Origin: Caldimonas sp.
GTDB taxonomy: Bacteria; Pseudomonadota; Gammaproteobacteria; Burkholderiales; Burkholderiaceae_C
Length of the DNA: 10,748 nucleotides
Assembly (NCBI GenBank): GCA_030150305.1
Contig: JASLGD010000504.1
Coordinates: 1 to 10,748, forward strand
Direction: 5' to 3'
Part shown: piece after piece, positions 7,661-10,748 of the stretch
Layout: each line of letters opens with the position of its first letter
How positions within the stretch are numbered: position 1 is the first letter of the stretch
Notes under the pieces: model-generated
Databases searched by the model: none
What the model was told of the DNA's origin: nothing
The model's input: the letters and a program-made list of their open reading frames with translations, nothing else
Translations under genes and position numbers: made by a program

Positions 7661-9466
7661 ATGGCCAACGACCGCTCTGCGCTCGACGCGCGCGCCCTCG
7701 GCGAGTGGGCCGACGACGTGCGCGCCGGCCGCCTGCCGCGGCGCGAGTTCGTCGGCCGGCTCGCTGCGCTCGGCGTCGCCGCGCCGGCCGCATCCGCGCT
7801 GCTCGCCTTCGCAGGCGTCGCGCACGCGCAGTCGCAGCCAGCGTACAAGCCGACGCGACGCGGCGGCGGCGGCGCGCTGAAGCTGCTGTTCTGGCAAGGC
7901 CCGACGCTCCTCAACCCGCACTTCGCGATCGGCGCCAAGGACCAGGAGGGCTGCTGGCTCTTCTACGAGTCGCTCGCGCGCTACGACGCCGACGCCAACC
8001 TCGCTCCCGTGCTCGCCGCCGCGATCCCGAGCCGCGCCAACGGCGGCATCGCGGCCGACGGCCGCTCGGTGACGTGGACGCTGAAGAAGGGCGTCCGCTG
8101 GCACGACGGGCGCCCGTTCACCGCCGACGACGTCGTCTTCAACTTCGCGTACGCGACCGACCCGCAGACCGCGGCGACGACGATCGCCGACTACGACAAC
8201 ATCGCCGCGGCGACGCGGATCGACGACCAGACGGTGCGCTTCGACTTCAAGAAGCCTTCGCCGATCTGGGACAAGTCGGCGAACGTCACGCTCGTCCCGA
8301 AGCACGTGTTCGCGGCGTACGCGGGCGCGAAGTCGCGCGACGCGCCCGCCAACCTGCAGCCGGTCGGCACCGGTCCGTACCGGTTCGTCGACTTCAAGCC
8401 CGGCGACATCGTGCGCGCCGAGCTGAACCGCGACTACCACGCGCCGAACCGTCCGCACTTCGACAGCGTCGAGCTGAAGGGCGGCGGCGACGCGCCGTCG
8501 GCGGCGCGCGCGGTGCTGCAGACCGGCGAGTACGACTTCGGCTGGAACCTGCAGGTCGAAGACGACGTCCTCACCCGGCTCGAGGCGAGCCGCAAGGGCC
8601 GCGTCGTCGCCTGCCCGGGCGGCGACGTCGAGGTGATCAACATCAACCACGCCGATCCGTGGAGCGAGGTCGACGGCGAGCGCTCGAGCCCGCGCTCGCA
8701 CCATCCGATCCTGAGCGACGCCGCGGTGCGCGAGGCGCTGACGCTGCTGCTCGACAGGAAGAGCATCCACACGTTCGTCTACGGCCGCGCCGGCGTCGCG
8801 ACGCCCAACATCCTCAACAACCCGGCGCGGCTGAACAGCCCCAACGTCAAGGACGAATTCAGCGTCGAGCGTGCCAACGCCGTCCTCGACGCGGCGGGCT
8901 GGAGCCGCGGCTCCGACGGCATCCGCCAGAAGCGCGGCCGGCGGCTGAAGTTCCTGTTCCAGACGTCGATCAACTCGGTGCGGCAGAAGGTGCAGAGCAT
9001 CTACAAGCAGTCGTGCGCCAAGGCCGGCATCGAGCTCGAGCTGAAGGCGATCGCCGCGTCGGTGTTCTTCTCGTCCGACGTCGGCAACCCCGACACCTAC
9101 GGCAAGTTCCTCGCCGACCTCGAGATGTATGCCGTCGCCGGCCGGCCGCCCGATCCCGACACCTTCATGCAGTGGTTCGTCTCGGCGCAGATCGCGAGCA
9201 AGGCGAACAAGTGGCAGGGCGTCAACCGCGGCCGCTACCGCAACGACGAGTACGACCGGCTCTACCGCCAGTCGCAAGTCGAGCTCGACCCGATGAAGCG
9301 GACCGCGCTGCTGATCGCGATGAACGACCTCGTCTGCCGCGAGCACGCGATCATTCCGGTCGTCTACCGGCCGTCGATCTACGGCGTCGGCCGCCAGCTC
9401 GTCGCGCCGCTCTCGGGCTGGGACAGCGCGCTCAGCTCGATCGCCGAGTGGTACGCCGAGGCTTGA
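7661..9466 (+). CDS. Peptide-type ABC transporter substrate-binding protein (SBP_bac_5 family), second copy
   Basis: A 601-residue paralogue of the preceding gene; the two align end to end without large gaps, with more than half of residues identical by eye. The N-terminus again has a polar lead, arginines at 27-28 (LPRREFVGRL), a hydrophobic stretch and a clear AHA cleavage site after A56, giving a Tat-type periplasmic protein. The signature LKKGVRWHDGRPFTADDVV is at 141-159. The start ATG lies 43 bp after the previous stop and has only a weak ribosome site (GAGC), right behind a strong hairpin, so its translation may be lower than that of the first copy. The downstream permease begins 3 nt after its stop, so the two are translationally linked. 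The ligand is unknown and may differ from that of the first copy. Confidence 0.95.
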   Translation: MANDRSALDARALGEWADDVRAGRLPRREFVGRLAALGVAAPAASALLAFAGVAHAQSQPAYKPTRRGGGGALKLLFWQGPTLLNPHFAIGAKDQEGCWLFYESLARYDADANLAPVLAAAIPSRANGGIAADGRSVTWTLKKGVRWHDGRPFTADDVVFNFAYATDPQTAATTIADYDNIAAATRIDDQTVRFDFKKPSPIWDKSANVTLVPKHVFAAYAGAKSRDAPANLQPVGTGPYRFVDFKPGDIVRAELNRDYHAPNRPHFDSVELKGGGDAPSAARAVLQTGEYDFGWNLQVEDDVLTRLEASRKGRVVACPGGDVEVININHADPWSEVDGERSSPRSHHPILSDAAVREALTLLLDRKSIHTFVYGRAGVATPNILNNPARLNSPNVKDEFSVERANAVLDAAGWSRGSDGIRQKRGRRLKFLFQTSINSVRQKVQSIYKQSCAKAGIELELKAIAASVFFSSDVGNPDTYGKFLADLEMYAVAGRPPDPDTFMQWFVSAQIASKANKWQGVNRGRYRNDEYDRLYRQSQVELDPMKRTALLIAMNDLVCREHAIIPVVYRPSIYGVGRQLVAPLSGWDSALSSIAEWYAEA

Positions 9467-9469
9467 GGC

Positions 9470-10429
9470 GTGGGCAACTACCTCCTTCGCCGGTTGCTGA
9501 TCGCGGTGCCGAGCCTGCTCGGCATCAGCGTCGTCCTCTTCACCGTGCTCGCGCTCGCGCCCGGCGACCCGTTCTCGGAGATGGCGCTCAACCCGAACAT
9601 CCCGCCCGAGGTGCAGGCGGCGCTGCGCAAGCACTTCGGCCTCGACGACCCGATCTGGCAGCGCTACTTCCGCTGGCTGCTCGCGATGCTGCACGGCGAC
9701 TGGGGCTTTTCGTTCATCAGCCGGGTCGACGTCGACAAGCTGATCCTGTCGCGCCTGCCGGTGACGCTCGCCGTCATCGGCGCGTCGCAGGTGCTCGCGC
9801 TCCTCATCGCGCTGCCGGTCGGCATCTATTCCGCGGCGCGGCCGTACTCGTGGTTCGACCGCATCGCCAGCACGCTCGCGCTGGTCGGCTTTTCGCTGCC
9901 GACCTTCTTCACCGGGCTGCTCCTGATCCTGCTCTTCTCGATCAAGCTCGACTGGCTTCCCTTCGTCTACCGCGCCGACCTGTCGGCGACGGGATGGGAG
10001 TGGTGGGTCGAGCAGTTCAAGCAGTCGATCATGCCGATCGCCGTGCTCGGCCTCTTCCAGGGCGCGGGGTGGACGCGCTACGTCCGCTCGGCGACGCTCG
10101 ACGTGATCCGGCTCGACTACGTGACGACGGCGCGCAGCAAGGGGCTGCGCGAGCGCGCCGTGCTGCTCAAGCACGTCGTGCGCAACGCGATGATCCCGGT
10201 CGTGACGCTCGTCGCGCTGACGATGCCGCAGGTGTTCGGCGGCGCCGTCGTCACCGAGCAGATCTTCCGCGTCCCCGGGATCGGCTCGCTCCTGATCGAC
10301 GCGATCCAGCGCAACGACACGCCGGTCGTGATGGCGGTCACGTTCGTGTTCGCGTGCCTCGTCATCCTCTTCAACCTCCTCGCCGACCTCCTCTATGGCT
10401 GGCTCGACCCCCGCATCAGCTACCGCTGA
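9470..10429 (+). CDS. Peptide-type ABC transporter permease, DppB/OppB family
   Basis: Inner-membrane permease, 319 residues, a normal DppB length. The first helix (about 9-29) ends in the family motif LALAPGDP (27-34). The periplasmic segment with FGLDDPIWQRYFRWL (56-70) follows, then helices at about 97-121, 133-158, 186-205, 242-262 and 286-308. The EAA loop spans 216-243 (DYVTTARSKG, then HVVRNAMIP), and TEQIFRVPGIG is at 262-272. The start is GTG at 9470, 3 nt after the stop of the second binding protein. GAGG at 9458-9461, inside that gene's last codons, gives an 8-nt spacing. It should form the channel with the following DppC-type permease and serve both binding proteins. It is distinct in sequence from the permease at the left of the window, so the two transporters are separate systems. 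Confidence 0.95.
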   Translation: MGNYLLRRLLIAVPSLLGISVVLFTVLALAPGDPFSEMALNPNIPPEVQAALRKHFGLDDPIWQRYFRWLLAMLHGDWGFSFISRVDVDKLILSRLPVTLAVIGASQVLALLIALPVGIYSAARPYSWFDRIASTLALVGFSLPTFFTGLLLILLFSIKLDWLPFVYRADLSATGWEWWVEQFKQSIMPIAVLGLFQGAGWTRYVRSATLDVIRLDYVTTARSKGLRERAVLLKHVVRNAMIPVVTLVALTMPQVFGGAVVTEQIFRVPGIGSLLIDAIQRNDTPVVMAVTFVFACLVILFNLLADLLYGWLDPRISYR

Positions 10430-10748
10430 GCCGCTCGTGCACGCGCCGCCGCGGCGGCGCAGCGTCTCGCCGTGGGCGGAAGCCTGGCGGCGCTTCAGGC
10501 GCCACCGTCTCGCCGTGCTCGGCCTCGGCGTGCTCGCGCTGATGGTCCTGCTCGTCGCCTTCGGGCCGCTGCTCTGGAAGGTGCAGATCAACGACATCGA
10601 TTTCAGCGCCCGTCTCAACACGCCGAGCGCGAGCCACCCGTTCGGCACCGACGACCTCGGCCAGGACATCCTCGCGCGCATGCTCTACGGCGGCCGCATC
10701 TCGCTCGCCGTCGGCCTCTCGGCGATGCTCATGGCCATGCTGGTGGGC
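10395..10748 (+). CDS. Peptide-type ABC transporter permease, DppC/OppC family (partial, C-terminus beyond right edge)
   Basis: The first 118 residues of a DppC-type inner-membrane permease. A Pro/Arg-rich cytoplasmic lead (APPRRRS) and WRRFRRHRLAVLGL precede the first helix (about 43-62). The OppC-type signature HPFGTDDLGQDI is at 83-94, followed by the beginning of the core domain (RISLAVGLSAML). The frame stays open to position 10748. The chosen start is ATG at 10395, which overlaps the preceding permease by 35 bp, as is common in such operons, and gives a lead of the usual length. A GTG at 10437, 7 nt after the preceding stop, is the alternative; neither has a strong ribosome site. The ATPase genes are expected downstream, outside the window. 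Confidence 0.9.
   Translation, partial: MAGSTPASATAEPLVHAPPRRRSVSPWAEAWRRFRRHRLAVLGLGVLALMVLLVAFGPLLWKVQINDIDFSARLNTPSASHPFGTDDLGQDILARMLYGGRISLAVGLSAMLMAMLVG

Noticed and set aside
7705..10542. A 945-codon plus-strand frame overlapping the second binding protein and permease in a shifted frame
   Set aside because: Arg/Pro/Ala-rich shadow translation; the overlapped genes are complete and conserved, so a frameshifted fusion is not needed to explain it.
7535..10681. A 1048-codon open frame on the minus strand, opposite the second binding protein and permease
   Set aside because: It has repetitive Arg/Val/Asp/Ala composition without recognisable motifs and lies antisense to two clearly conserved genes; it is a GC-bias artefact.

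Overview
The window is very GC-rich and densely coding, with third positions almost all G or C. It reads as a chromosomal segment of a Gram-negative bacterium, most likely a proteobacterium (beta or alpha, not resolvable from this sequence). Three things suggest this: the substrate-binding proteins have Tat-like export signals and no lipobox, the peptide-type ABC permeases are of the usual proteobacterial kind, and no mobile element or RNA gene is visible.

Layout from left to right. (1) Positions 1-1534, minus strand: a DppB-type permease followed by a DppC-type permease that runs off the left edge. This is the membrane part of a first dipeptide/oligopeptide-family ABC transporter. (2) Positions 1561-3805, plus strand: a two-gene unit with an NAD-type aldehyde dehydrogenase and a short-chain dehydrogenase. 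It starts only 26 bp from the annotated start of the divergent permease. (3) Positions 3842-5578, minus strand: a hybrid sensor histidine kinase, convergent with the short-chain dehydrogenase. Its N-terminal membrane domain carries the conserved residues of the plant ETR1 ethylene-binding domain at the same early spacing (D55, Y62, I65, P66, I92, C95, H99). (4) Positions 5579-5817: a 239-bp divergent control region, the longest non-coding stretch here. (5) Positions 5818-10748, plus strand: a second peptide-type ABC operon. It holds two tandem paralogous substrate-binding proteins separated by a strong GC hairpin, then a DppB-type permease, then a DppC-type permease cut by the right edge.

How the parts may work together: the transporters would bring in peptide-like or other small organic solutes, and the dehydrogenase pair could oxidise an alcohol or aldehyde to an acid. 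The kinase has a C-terminal receiver but no DNA-binding output and no partner regulator in the window, so its phosphorelay partner must lie elsewhere. Control of the divergent transporter operon by the kinase is possible from position alone and is not shown by the sequence. The ethylene-receptor-like kinase next to a two-binding-protein uptake operon is the most notable feature of the window.
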